NCBI RefSeq assembly: GCF_003634105.1
Contig: NZ_RBIQ01000007.1
Location: 1,240,001-1,304,000 of the forward strand
Origin: Maribacter vaceletii
GTDB taxonomy: Bacteria; Bacteroidota; Bacteroidia; Flavobacteriales; Flavobacteriaceae
Reading direction: 5' to 3'
Length of the DNA stretch: 64,000 nucleotides
The notes under the pieces: model-generated
Told to the model about the DNA's origin: nothing
Seen by the model: the letters and a program-made list of their open reading frames with translations, nothing else
Databases searched by the model: none
Shown: in pieces, positions 14,950 through 23,085 of the stretch
How the letters are laid out: each line of letters begins with the position of its first letter
Position numbering within the stretch: position 1 is the first letter of the stretch
Translations under genes and position numbers: made by a program

Positions 14950-16809
14950 TTACCCTTTTACATTCTCTTTAACCCAAGCTAAACATTCATCAAACGTGGT
15001 AAAAATATGTTCTTTAGGTATTAGGTCAGGAATAATATCTATACGCTCCATCATGTATTTAGGTTGTTTTAAAACATCAATCAATAAAACGGTTATATTA
15101 GAATTTTCTAAGTCTATTAATACGTCTTCCATGGCATACAAACCAGACTGATCCATGTATGGCATTTTACCCATTCTTATAATTACCGCTTCTGCAGTAT
15201 TAGGAATTTGAGAAGCCATTTGTTGAAACTCACTTGTAGAACCAAAGAATAGGGGTCCTTTAAGATGCTTAATAAAAACTTCTTCTTTTAGTTCTTGAGG
15301 GAAATTTTTCTCATCTGCCCATGCTTTTTCTTCAGAAAGAGTTTTTACATCAGAACGTTCTGCAGTAAGATCTCCAATTTTTTTCATGAACATTAGAGAT
15401 GCAATTACTAAACCAACGCCTACTGCATATACTAAATTCCATACCGAAGAAAGCACTAATACTACAAGCATAATTAAAACTTCTGAACTTAATTTTAAAG
15501 GTCCAAGTTTAATATCTCTAGGTAAACTTGGAATAGCCTTTAATCCTTTATAATCCATTACTCCAATACCTACGGTAACTAATATTCCTGCAAGTACTGC
15601 TGCTGGTATTTGTGATGCTACAGGCGCTAGAGCAAGCATTACAACTAGTAGCATAATACTAGCTACCATACCTGATAGTTTTGTTTTACCCCCCGCTTTA
15701 ATATTTACCACAGTACGTATAGTTGCACCCGCACCAGGGATTCCTCCAAAAATGGCTGCAATACTGTTGCCAATACCTTGACCAATTAATTCTTTATTTG
15801 GTTTATGTTTTGTTTTGGTCATATTATCTGCAACTACCGATGTTAATAAGGAGTCAATTGAGCCTAATAAAGCTAAAGTAAGAGCAGTAAAGATATAGGG
15901 AGAAATAGAACCGATTTCAAAATTGGTAAATATGCCTAGATTAGGCATTGGAAATCCAGACGGAATTTCATCTATGGACCTATATTCTAATTTGAAACCA
16001 TAGGCAATACCAGAGACAATTAATAAAGCAACAAGTGTACTAGGAATAACTGTTGTTATGCGTTTAAACCCGTATATAATAAGTATGGTTGCTAGTGCTA
16101 AACCTAGCTCTAACCAATTTATATTTTGTAATGCCCGGCCAATAACTTTTAGTGTTCCTAAAACACCAGAAGCTTCTTTTTTAGCCAAGGTCTGTGACTC
16201 TTTTAGAATATCATCTTTGGTTATTTTTTCAGCTCTTTTAATAGTTTCTTTAAAATCTTCTAATACCAATATATTTTCGGCAGCTTCTTCTTTTAGAATA
16301 TTTTCTAAAATAACTTCCTCTGCCTGTGCTTTAAAACCATTTACATAGTCGGTATCCTCTTTAGGATAATAGCCTACAGCTGGGAGTATTTGGGTAACTA
16401 ATATAATTACGCCAATAGCTGTCATAAAGCCAGATACAACAGGATAAGGAATGTATCTAATATATTTTCCGATACCCAATAAACCTAGTCCAACTTGCAT
16501 TAATCCGGCTAAGAAAAATATAATTAGAATGGCAGGTAATGCTTTTTCTATAACACCATCGTTCATAGCAATTATACCTGCAATAACAACCATACTAACT
16601 GCAGTCATAGGGGCAGTTGGCCCAGATATTTGTGTGCTTGTACCTCCAAATAAAGCAGCAAAAAAGCTTATAAAAATAGCACCGTATAAACCAGCACTTG
16701 GTCCTAGACCAGAAGAAACACCAAATGCTAAGGCTAGTGGTAATGCTACAATACCGGCAGTTATACCACCAAAAAGGTCTCCTTTTATGTTAGAGAATAA
16801 ATTTTTCAT
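14950..16809 (-). CDS. SulP-family anion transporter with STAS domain
   Basis: An inner-membrane anion transporter of 619 residues. It starts with the SulP N-terminus (DLFGGITAGIVALPLALAFG) and has the conserved GGIPGAGATIRTVVNIKAGG repeat region and a cytoplasmic STAS domain at about 505-619 (PYMDQSGLYAMEDVL). A charged, predicted helical insert of ~85 residues (about 150-237) lies between membrane segments and is unusual for the family. The upstream carbonic anhydrase suggests bicarbonate as substrate, as for BicA-type SulPs, though sulfate is possible. A terminator separates it from the carbonic anhydrase gene, so it may have its own promoter. Confidence 0.93.
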   Translation of the reverse strand: MKNLFSNIKGDLFGGITAGIVALPLALAFGVSSGLGPSAGLYGAIFISFFAALFGGTSTQISGPTAPMTAVSMVVIAGIIAMNDGVIEKALPAILIIFFLAGLMQVGLGLLGIGKYIRYIPYPVVSGFMTAIGVIILVTQILPAVGYYPKEDTDYVNGFKAQAEEVILENILKEEAAENILVLEDFKETIKRAEKITKDDILKESQTLAKKEASGVLGTLKVIGRALQNINWLELGLALATILIIYGFKRITTVIPSTLVALLIVSGIAYGFKLEYRSIDEIPSGFPMPNLGIFTNFEIGSISPYIFTALTLALLGSIDSLLTSVVADNMTKTKHKPNKELIGQGIGNSIAAIFGGIPGAGATIRTVVNIKAGGKTKLSGMVASIMLLVVMLALAPVASQIPAAVLAGILVTVGIGVMDYKGLKAIPSLPRDIKLGPLKLSSEVLIMLVVLVLSSVWNLVYAVGVGLVIASLMFMKKIGDLTAERSDVKTLSEEKAWADEKNFPQELKEEVFIKHLKGPLFFGSTSEFQQMASQIPNTAEAVIIRMGKMPYMDQSGLYAMEDVLIDLENSNITVLLIDVLKQPKYMMERIDIIPDLIPKEHIFTTFDECLAWVKENVKG

Positions 16810-16921
16810 GTAAAGGTTAAATTTATATGTAATTATAGATTCTAAAAATTTAGTTAAGGAGAGTTTTCTTTATAAAAAATAAAGTTATTTATTTTTTGTG
16901 TATAAAACTTCATGTAATAGA

Positions 16922-16956
16922 CAAAAAAAGAGTCTTGATTTTATACCAAGACTCTT
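16922..16956 (-). terminator. Terminator after carbonic anhydrase
   Basis: A 10-bp perfect stem (AAGAGTCTTG with its complement, 9-base loop), followed on the minus strand by six or seven T. It ends the carbonic anhydrase transcript 28 bases after its stop. Confidence 0.88.
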
Positions 16957-16983
16957 ACTATATACTATTTGTAGTATTAATGA

Positions 16984-17610
16984 TTAATAAAAATCTACAC
17001 TACCCGTAGAAACATTGTACATAGCTCCTACAATTTTTATTTCACCCTGTTCTTCCATTTCGGCTAAAATTTTACTTCTTTCTCTAATGTTCTCAATTGT
17101 TATATGAACATTTTTTTCAGAAACGGCATTTACAAATTCTAAATTTTTAGAATTTCTTATGCTTTCATCTTTTGGTTCTTGAACGGCAGCAACAGCTGGC
17201 TCAATCTTGTTTATTAACGCTGTAAGATTTCCCATTCTTGCATGGTCACAAGCACCTTTTATAGCACCACAACTTGTATGGCCTAAAACAACAATTAGTT
17301 TTGTTCCTGCAAGTTTACTTGCGAACTCCATACTTCCTAAAATATCTTCGTTAACAAAGTTTCCTGCAATTCTAATACTAAAAATATCACCAAGACCTTG
17401 ATCAAAAACTAGCTCGGCAGACACTCGTGAATCTATACAACTTAAAATAGTAGCAAATGGAAATTGTCCTTCACTAGTATCATTCACTTGTTCTAGTAAA
17501 TTTCTGTTTGCTTTTAAATTATTTACAAACCTTTTATTTCCCTCTTTTAAAAAATCAAGAGCTTTTATAGGGTTCATGGTTGCTTGTGTTTCTTTTGTAT
17601 GTGCTTTCAT
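16984..17610 (-). CDS. Beta-class carbonic anhydrase
   Basis: Interconverts CO2 and bicarbonate. The 208-residue protein has the beta-class zinc site: Cys58 in LSCIDSR with the Asp60-Arg62 dyad, then His111 and Cys114 in GHTSCGA. GNFVNEDILGSMEFA lies between them as usual. There is no signal peptide, so it is cytoplasmic. It lies 29 bases after one SulP transporter gene and upstream of another on the same strand, an arrangement that points to bicarbonate uptake or CO2 retention. Activity type (type I-like site) is inferred from the motifs. Confidence 0.95.
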   Translation of the reverse strand: MKAHTKETQATMNPIKALDFLKEGNKRFVNNLKANRNLLEQVNDTSEGQFPFATILSCIDSRVSAELVFDQGLGDIFSIRIAGNFVNEDILGSMEFASKLAGTKLIVVLGHTSCGAIKGACDHARMGNLTALINKIEPAVAAVQEPKDESIRNSKNLEFVNAVSEKNVHITIENIRERSKILAEMEEQGEIKIVGAMYNVSTGSVDFY

Positions 17611-17639
17611 ATGTTATTTACTTTTCTATTAAAAATGGT

Positions 17640-19238
17640 TTAGCTTAAGCTAGTATTTGATTTTGGTCTTAGTTTAAAAAACTCAATAAAGCTATCTGGG
17701 TTTTCAACAGTGCCTCGTTTTGAAATTAACTTAATATCAATATTTCTTTCTTTAGCTTTAAATGCAAAATCTTCTAAGATTTCTATAATATCGTTATCTA
17801 AATATCTAGTTTGCCTTACATCTAATTCTAAATAGGTATTTTCTGGCAAACTATCTAGCTCTTTTAAGATAGCTCCTTTGTTAAAAAAAGTAACTTCTTC
17901 TGCAAGGGTCATTTTAATTTTACCATCATCAAGATTTTCACCTTCTTTATGTAAGAAGTGTGAGTTTTGAAAGTTTTTAAGTAGAATAATAAAAATACCT
18001 ACTGCTAAACCTAAGCCAATACCCAATAATAAATCTCCAGTAATAACCATTGGTAATACCGTTGCCATAAATGGTACAAACTGCTTCCAACCTAACTTGT
18101 ACATATTTACAAAAGTAGATGGCTTTGCTAATTTAAATCCAACTATAAATAATACTGCTGCAAGTACAGCTAAAGGTATTTGATTAAGTAATGTAGGAAT
18201 TAAAAGAACAGATACTATTAATAATAATCCGTGAATAATTGCAGATAATTTAGTTCTTCCTCCAGATTGTATATTTGCAGAACTTCTTACAATTACCTGA
18301 GTTATTGGTAAACCTCCTATTAAACCAGAAACGATGTTTCCTGTTCCTTGAGCAAATAATTCTCTGTTAGTTGGGGTTACATTTTTATGCGGGTCTAACT
18401 TATCTGTAGCTTCTACACATAGTAAAGTTTCTAATGAAGCAACTAAAGCTATAGTAAATGCAGTAATCCAAACTTCCGTATTTGCTATGGCTGCAAAATT
18501 TGGAAAAGTTATTTGCTCTTTAATGGCATCTATGCTTCCTGGTACTTTTACAAGTTGATCTATGGCTAATTCTAATGAACCTCCTTGCGTTACTACATAA
18601 AATATAATACCAAAAACAACTGCTACTAATGGCCCTTGTACTAATTGAAATATTTTTCCTTTTTTAGAAAGTACATTAGACCATAAAAGCAATATTCCTA
18701 ATGCAATTATACCAACTACGGTTGCACCAATACTTATGTTGCCGCTTATTAGGGCATTAATAGCTTTTAAAAGTCCAGATATTAAATTATCCCATTCTAC
18801 TTGTAGAAGATCAAAGTTACCTTTGGGATTTTTACCCATTCCAAAAAAATAGGGAATTTGTTTTAGAATAATAATTATTCCAATACCTGTAAGCATTCCT
18901 TTAATTACAGAGGAAGGAAAGAAATACCCAATAATACCTAATCGTAATACACCAAATAGAATTTGAATAGCTCCACCAAGTACTACAGCTACTAAGAAGT
19001 TTTCATAGCCTAAGGAGGTAATTGCCACTAATACAATTGCGGCTAAACCTGCAGCAGGACCACTTACTCCAATTTTAGACCCACTTATTGCACCAACAAC
19101 AATACCACCAATAATACCAGCAATTAATCCTGAAAAAAGTGGTGCTCCACTGGCTAAGGCAATACCTAAACATAAAGGTAGTGCAACAAAAAATACGACA
19201 ATACTAGCTGGTAAGTCTTTTTTTAAATGTTTAAACAT
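17640..19238 (-). CDS. SulP-family transporter linked to carbonic anhydrase
   Basis: A 532-residue inner-membrane transporter. The N-terminus (DLPASIVVFFVALPLCLGIALASGAP) and GLIGGLPITQVIVRSSANIQ are SulP hallmarks. A C-terminal STAS-like domain covers about 430-525 (LELDVRQTRYLDNDIIEIL). The carbonic anhydrase gene follows after 29 bases, so the pair is probably one transcript handling bicarbonate. This family is often annotated as a sulfate permease, but the context favours bicarbonate. A 15-bp palindrome lies just upstream of the start. Confidence 0.93.
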   Translation of the reverse strand: MFKHLKKDLPASIVVFFVALPLCLGIALASGAPLFSGLIAGIIGGIVVGAISGSKIGVSGPAAGLAAIVLVAITSLGYENFLVAVVLGGAIQILFGVLRLGIIGYFFPSSVIKGMLTGIGIIIILKQIPYFFGMGKNPKGNFDLLQVEWDNLISGLLKAINALISGNISIGATVVGIIALGILLLWSNVLSKKGKIFQLVQGPLVAVVFGIIFYVVTQGGSLELAIDQLVKVPGSIDAIKEQITFPNFAAIANTEVWITAFTIALVASLETLLCVEATDKLDPHKNVTPTNRELFAQGTGNIVSGLIGGLPITQVIVRSSANIQSGGRTKLSAIIHGLLLIVSVLLIPTLLNQIPLAVLAAVLFIVGFKLAKPSTFVNMYKLGWKQFVPFMATVLPMVITGDLLLGIGLGLAVGIFIILLKNFQNSHFLHKEGENLDDGKIKMTLAEEVTFFNKGAILKELDSLPENTYLELDVRQTRYLDNDIIEILEDFAFKAKERNIDIKLISKRGTVENPDSFIEFFKLRPKSNTSLS

Positions 19239-19257
19239 GTAAATAAATTATTTGAGC

Positions 19258-19272
19258 CCTAAATAATTTAGG
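19258..19272. repeat. 15-bp palindrome upstream of SulP
   Basis: CCTAAATAATTTAGG, with 7-bp perfect arms around one base, lies 20 bases before the SulP start and after the small PPPD-protein gene. It could be an operator; it lacks a T-run and is short for a terminator. Confidence 0.35.
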
Positions 19273-19305
19273 ACAAGATTAGTTAAATAGAAAAAACGAG
19301 AATAA

Positions 19306-19599
19306 CTAACTTACCAGGTCAGGCGGAGGGGATAATACTTCTAAGGATAAATCTTGATATCCTTTTCTATTATAATTGCTAATTATTGAACTTACAAAAA
19401 TAGCAACCATTGAAAAGTCTAAGGAATTTTCATTAACGAATTTTTCTTCTCCCAATGATTTTTTACCAGACTCTTGCTCTTCTTCATTAAGATTGGTAAT
19501 TACAATTGGGTTTTCAACATCGCATAAGGTTATTATGCTTGGTGCAGTAACTGCAAAAAGCCATAATATAAGTAAAGTAATGCGTGCAAAAATTTTCAT
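19306..19599 (-). CDS. Small exported or membrane-anchored protein ending PPPDLVS
   Basis: A 97-residue protein, unrecognised by name. It has an N-terminal hydrophobic segment (residues 5-25, ITLLILWLFAVTAPSII), an acidic linker (NEEEQESGKKSLGEEK), a second mildly hydrophobic stretch (SMVAIFVSSIISNY) and a Pro-rich tail, SPPPDLVS. I have an impression of similar small proteins with PPP tails near flavobacterial ion transporters, but this is memory, not a search. It is the first gene of the SulP/carbonic anhydrase run on the minus strand, so a role in sensing or assembly for that transporter is plausible but unproven. Confidence 0.65.
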   Translation of the reverse strand: MKIFARITLLILWLFAVTAPSIITLCDVENPIVITNLNEEEQESGKKSLGEEKFVNENSLDFSMVAIFVSSIISNYNRKGYQDLSLEVLSPPPDLVS

Positions 19600-19607
19600 A
19601 TACTAAA

Positions 19608-19637
19608 ATTCGATGGTAAATATAATGCGCATTCGAT
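19608..19637 (-). promoter_or_regulatory. Direct repeats flanking a -7 element of the SulP/carbonic anhydrase unit
   Basis: ATTCGAT occurs at 19608-19614 and again at 19631-19637 (23 bases start to start, about two helical turns). Between them the minus strand reads TATATTTA, close to TAnnTTTG. No TTG lies at the right distance upstream. Together this suggests a regulated promoter for the unit starting at 19599. Confidence 0.4.
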
Positions 19638-19657
19638 TAAAAACTGTTAACAAACTT

Positions 19658-20419
19658 TTAAAAATCTTTAAGTAACTTAATATCTTCAGCTAATAACCAG
19701 CCAGTTTGCCCATCTATTAACCCTATTTTTCTCCAATTTTTAAGTTCTTCTAGAACATTTACTTTGGTTCCAGAGTGTAATCTAAATAGTTCTTGACCAC
19801 TTTTATTTGGGTCCGATTTAATTACAACTTCTTCTGTAAAAATTATAGCGGGTTGTTTAGCATTAAACTCCTTGTACTGTGCATAGGCAAATACTAGACT
19901 AGTTATAACCATAAACAACGATATAATACTTCCTATAAAAGCAGCACGTTTTTTTGTGGAAAACCTGAAATGTTTAAAAGCAATATATAATAAAACAAAT
20001 AAAAAGATAAATAAAATTGCAATATAACTCCACTGATCAAAGGAAAAAGTTCCTATTATAGATTTGTAAATTTTAGAAAATTGTGTCTCAGGAAGTGTTT
20101 CAAAAGCATCTAAAGTCATGTTTTGAGCATAACTTAGGTTATTTTTAATTTCACTGTCATTAGGTTTTAAAAGTAACGCTTTTTCAAAATAATAAATACT
20201 TGGAGCTATTTGGTTTAATTTATAATAGGCATTACCAAGATTATAATATACTTCAGCAGAATGCTCCCCATTTTCCACTATTTTTAAATAATTCTCTATA
20301 GCCTTGTTATAATTACCATTATTATATGCCGTTGTAGCATCATTAAATAGAGTAGTATTTTGAGCGTTTCCTAAAGTACTTAAACAAAGAACAAATAGGA
20401 ATATTAATTTTTTTAGCAT
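19658..20419 (-). CDS. batE: BatE-like TPR and SH3-domain protein
   Basis: The last gene of the Bat operon; 253 residues. A signal peptide (to about residue 19) is followed by TPR repeats at 24-100 (AEVYYNLGNAYYKLNQIAPS), two membrane segments near 128-148 and 163-183, and a C-terminal bacterial SH3 domain (GTKVNVLEELKNWRKIGL). The TPR and SH3 parts probably act as protein-binding modules of a Bat membrane complex. The operon was first tied to aerotolerance in Bacteroides; its exact job is not settled. The gene is two bases from batD. Confidence 0.85.
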   Translation of the reverse strand: MLKKLIFLFVLCLSTLGNAQNTTLFNDATTAYNNGNYNKAIENYLKIVENGEHSAEVYYNLGNAYYKLNQIAPSIYYFEKALLLKPNDSEIKNNLSYAQNMTLDAFETLPETQFSKIYKSIIGTFSFDQWSYIAILFIFLFVLLYIAFKHFRFSTKKRAAFIGSIISLFMVITSLVFAYAQYKEFNAKQPAIIFTEEVVIKSDPNKSGQELFRLHSGTKVNVLEELKNWRKIGLIDGQTGWLLAEDIKLLKDF

Positions 20420-20421
20420 AC

Positions 20422-22203
20422 CTATAATTGTTTATCCATTAATGAAATTACCTCACTAGCTTTGTCATAATCTTGTTGCATTTGCACATTTGAGAATGGA
20501 CTATAACGTGCTGCTTCACAATTCTTAAGAAGAGAAATAAATTCATCTATAGTAGCTGTATCTACCTTCTTTTCTGACAGTAAAACTTGAATTTTATCTT
20601 TACTAAATTCGGATGTTTCTATCTTTAATTTTGCTTTTAAATAATTATGTAAAGCTTTTTCTAATGCAACATAAAATGCATCTTTGGTTCCTAATGTTGC
20701 TTTTGCTTTAGATAAATATTTTTTAGCTAATTTATTTGCCTTTCTAACTTTATTACCAACCACATCATTAGTAATAGCCTCTCTTTTTTTACGTAGTAAA
20801 ATATACATAGGAATTAACAAAAGAGGAAGTAGTAACCATAAGTAAAAAGGAGTAGAGCCAAAAAAGTAATTAGACTTTATAGCTTGTAAACTTGTTTTAG
20901 TTTTAATAAAATGAAATGCATTATTACTAGAAGATACTACCTGTTTGTTATTTGAATTAGTTTGATTTGTAGCGGAAGAACTTGAAGGACCTTTTATTAC
21001 ATTTATTAAAATTTCCTCAGAATTTTCTGTAATGTACTTTTTAGTTTTTGGATTAAAGTAACTAAAAGAAATAGACGGTATTGGGTATTTGCCTTTATAA
21101 GCTGGTACAATAGTATAACTATCACTAACCTTCCCTTGCATACCAGCTAAATTTGTTCTTATCCCTTCTTTAAATTCTGGCTCATATACTTCTAATGAAC
21201 TTGGTAAATTAGGTTTTGGAAGTTGAAAAAGTTTTAAATTTCCTTTACCACTAACCTCTACTTTAGCTTGTAAAGATTCTGATGCATTTAATTGTGTTTT
21301 ACTAGTGGTAACTTTAAAATCGAAGTCGCCAACAGCGCCACTAAAATCTGCAGGCTTTCCTTTTTCTGGAAGCGCTTTTACATTTATTGTGCGTTTACCG
21401 GCAGAAACAGTTTTATTAGTTTGGGAGTATACTCGACCACCAAAAAAATCTCTCTTGTTTGTAGGAACATCTACAGTTACCTCAAGCGATAAAGGTTCTA
21501 TTTCTAATTTTCCTGATTTTTGAGGGTATAGTACCACACGTTTTAATACTACGTAGCGATATGCTTTTCCTTTATAGGTTCCATTTTGTGCATTGAGTCT
21601 AGAAACTTGAATATCTTGACTCCAAAAATTATTGTACTTAGGATTGTCTAATGGTCGGTAATTAGAAACACTTATTTGTGGGCTTACATATAATTTATAA
21701 ACTACACTTACTGTTTCATTTAAATAAGGATTAGTCTTTGAAACTTCTGCAACTAAATGTAAATTGTCATCTGCGATAGCATCTGCAGATTTTTCTCCAT
21801 TTGGTTTATCTACAGCAGCAGTTACTTCTACCGTTTTAGCTAAAGACTTATATATTTTACCTCCTATAACAATAGAGGCCTGTTTTATAGAAAATTTACC
21901 TCTTGCCGTTGGTGCTAAAGTATAAGAATAGGTTTTGGAATAACTACGAACGCCATTTATCCAGGAAGAGCTAATAGATTGGGAAGGGCCCATTAGAACT
22001 CTAAAGCCACTAAAGTCTGGAGGCGTAAAGTTGTCTCCATCTTTATTCATAGCAAAATCTACCCGCAAACGTTCATTAATACCTAGCTTATTTTTACTAA
22101 GTTTCATTTCAAAAGTAACGGCACCCTTATCTTGAGCCTGTGTAAATAGGCAAAAGAAAACTAAAAATAGCAGGGGAATGTTTATTTTAAATAGTTTTGG
22201 CAT
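20422..22203 (-). CDS. batD: BatD-family membrane protein
   Basis: A 593-residue protein with a signal peptide (cleavage after FTQA, near 23). Long beta-rich periplasmic repeats of the BatD/oxygen-tolerance family run to about residue 430 (KLSKNKLGINERLRVDFAMN at the start, KTNPYLNETVSVVYKLYVSP mid-way). One membrane helix (about 453-470) and a cytoplasmic helical tail follow. The start ATG overlaps the batC stop by one base (TAATG), indicating translational coupling. It is part of the eight-gene Bat run. Confidence 0.92.
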   Translation of the reverse strand: MPKLFKINIPLLFLVFFCLFTQAQDKGAVTFEMKLSKNKLGINERLRVDFAMNKDGDNFTPPDFSGFRVLMGPSQSISSSWINGVRSYSKTYSYTLAPTARGKFSIKQASIVIGGKIYKSLAKTVEVTAAVDKPNGEKSADAIADDNLHLVAEVSKTNPYLNETVSVVYKLYVSPQISVSNYRPLDNPKYNNFWSQDIQVSRLNAQNGTYKGKAYRYVVLKRVVLYPQKSGKLEIEPLSLEVTVDVPTNKRDFFGGRVYSQTNKTVSAGKRTINVKALPEKGKPADFSGAVGDFDFKVTTSKTQLNASESLQAKVEVSGKGNLKLFQLPKPNLPSSLEVYEPEFKEGIRTNLAGMQGKVSDSYTIVPAYKGKYPIPSISFSYFNPKTKKYITENSEEILINVIKGPSSSSATNQTNSNNKQVVSSSNNAFHFIKTKTSLQAIKSNYFFGSTPFYLWLLLPLLLIPMYILLRKKREAITNDVVGNKVRKANKLAKKYLSKAKATLGTKDAFYVALEKALHNYLKAKLKIETSEFSKDKIQVLLSEKKVDTATIDEFISLLKNCEAARYSPFSNVQMQQDYDKASEVISLMDKQL

Positions 22204-23084
22204 TACCAGTCTTTTTCGTTTTTAACTTTAGCTCCTTTTACTTTTTTAGCGTCTATTTTATCTTTTACTTTTTTCTCTTCATTCTGCATAGCTTCTAGCA
22301 AATTTTGGACCTGTTGTTTAGATAATTGATTAGGTCTAGGCTGTGCTTTTTCTTGTTGTTGCTCTCCTTGATTAGGTTGTTTTTTATCCTCTTTTTTCTC
22401 ATCACCTTCTCCTTCTTTGTTATCTTCTTTTTCCTCTTCCCCTTGATCGCCTTTATCTCCTTCGTCTCCGTCTTTTTTCTCCTCCTCTTTGTCCTTATCT
22501 CCTTTATCTCCCTCGTCCCCGTCTTTCTTGTCTTTATTTTTGTCTTCTTTATCCTTCTTGTCTTGTTCTTTTTTATTTTGATCCTTATCCTGATCTTTAT
22601 TTTGGTCGTTCTTTTGCTCGTCTTGTTGTTTTTTTAGCATTTCTTTTGCAAGAGCTAAATTATAACGTGTTTCCTCATCTTTAGGATTATTTCTTAAAGC
22701 TTCTTTATAGGCTTCAACAGCTTTCTCATATTCTTTACGTTTCATAAATACATTACCCATATTATGGTATGCCTTATGTTTATCGGCTTTGCTAGTAGCT
22801 ACTTCTCCTGCTTGTTTAAAACGCCCAAAAGCTTCACTATAGGTTTCTTTTTTATAGTAAGCGTTTCCTAAATTATAAGGAGCAGCAGCATTTTCAGAGC
22901 TTTTAGAAATTGCTTTTCTGTATTCTACCTCTGCATCTACAAATTTATCTTCGGATAAATTTTTATTTGCATTCCATGTATAATTTTTTGAAGCCTCTAA
23001 AGCCTTGGCTTTTTCTTTTTCCTCTTCTTGAGAAATACCAAAATAACCAAATAGAAAAACAATAAGTAAAATATATTTTTTCAT
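22203..23084 (-). CDS. batC: BatC-like TPR protein with highly charged tail
   Basis: A 293-residue exported or membrane-attached protein: signal peptide (1-18), then three TPR units (about 35-150, for example AAAPYNLGNAYYKKETYSEA), then ~100 residues of almost only Lys, Asp, Glu, Gln and Gly (about 155-265). Within that tail KKDGDEGDKGD is repeated. The end is helical and basic. The TPRs fit a scaffold role among the Bat VWA proteins. The opposite-strand open frame over this tail is a by-product of the biased composition. Confidence 0.88.
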   Translation of the reverse strand: MKKYILLIVFLFGYFGISQEEEKEKAKALEASKNYTWNANKNLSEDKFVDAEVEYRKAISKSSENAAAPYNLGNAYYKKETYSEAFGRFKQAGEVATSKADKHKAYHNMGNVFMKRKEYEKAVEAYKEALRNNPKDEETRYNLALAKEMLKKQQDEQKNDQNKDQDKDQNKKEQDKKDKEDKNKDKKDGDEGDKGDKDKEEEKKDGDEGDKGDQGEEEKEDNKEGEGDEKKEDKKQPNQGEQQQEKAQPRPNQLSKQQVQNLLEAMQNEEKKVKDKIDAKKVKGAKVKNEKDW

Positions 23085-23085
23085 T

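Noticed and set aside
22380-22620. Short repeated units that could recall a CRISPR array
   Set aside because: They are in frame inside batC and encode an acidic/basic tail; there are no spacers of fixed length and no cas genes.
22326-22637. A 103-residue plus-strand frame over the BatC tail, almost all Phe, Leu, Ile and Val
   Set aside because: It mirrors the Lys/Glu/Asp-rich codons of batC on the other strand; it has no start signal or family resemblance.
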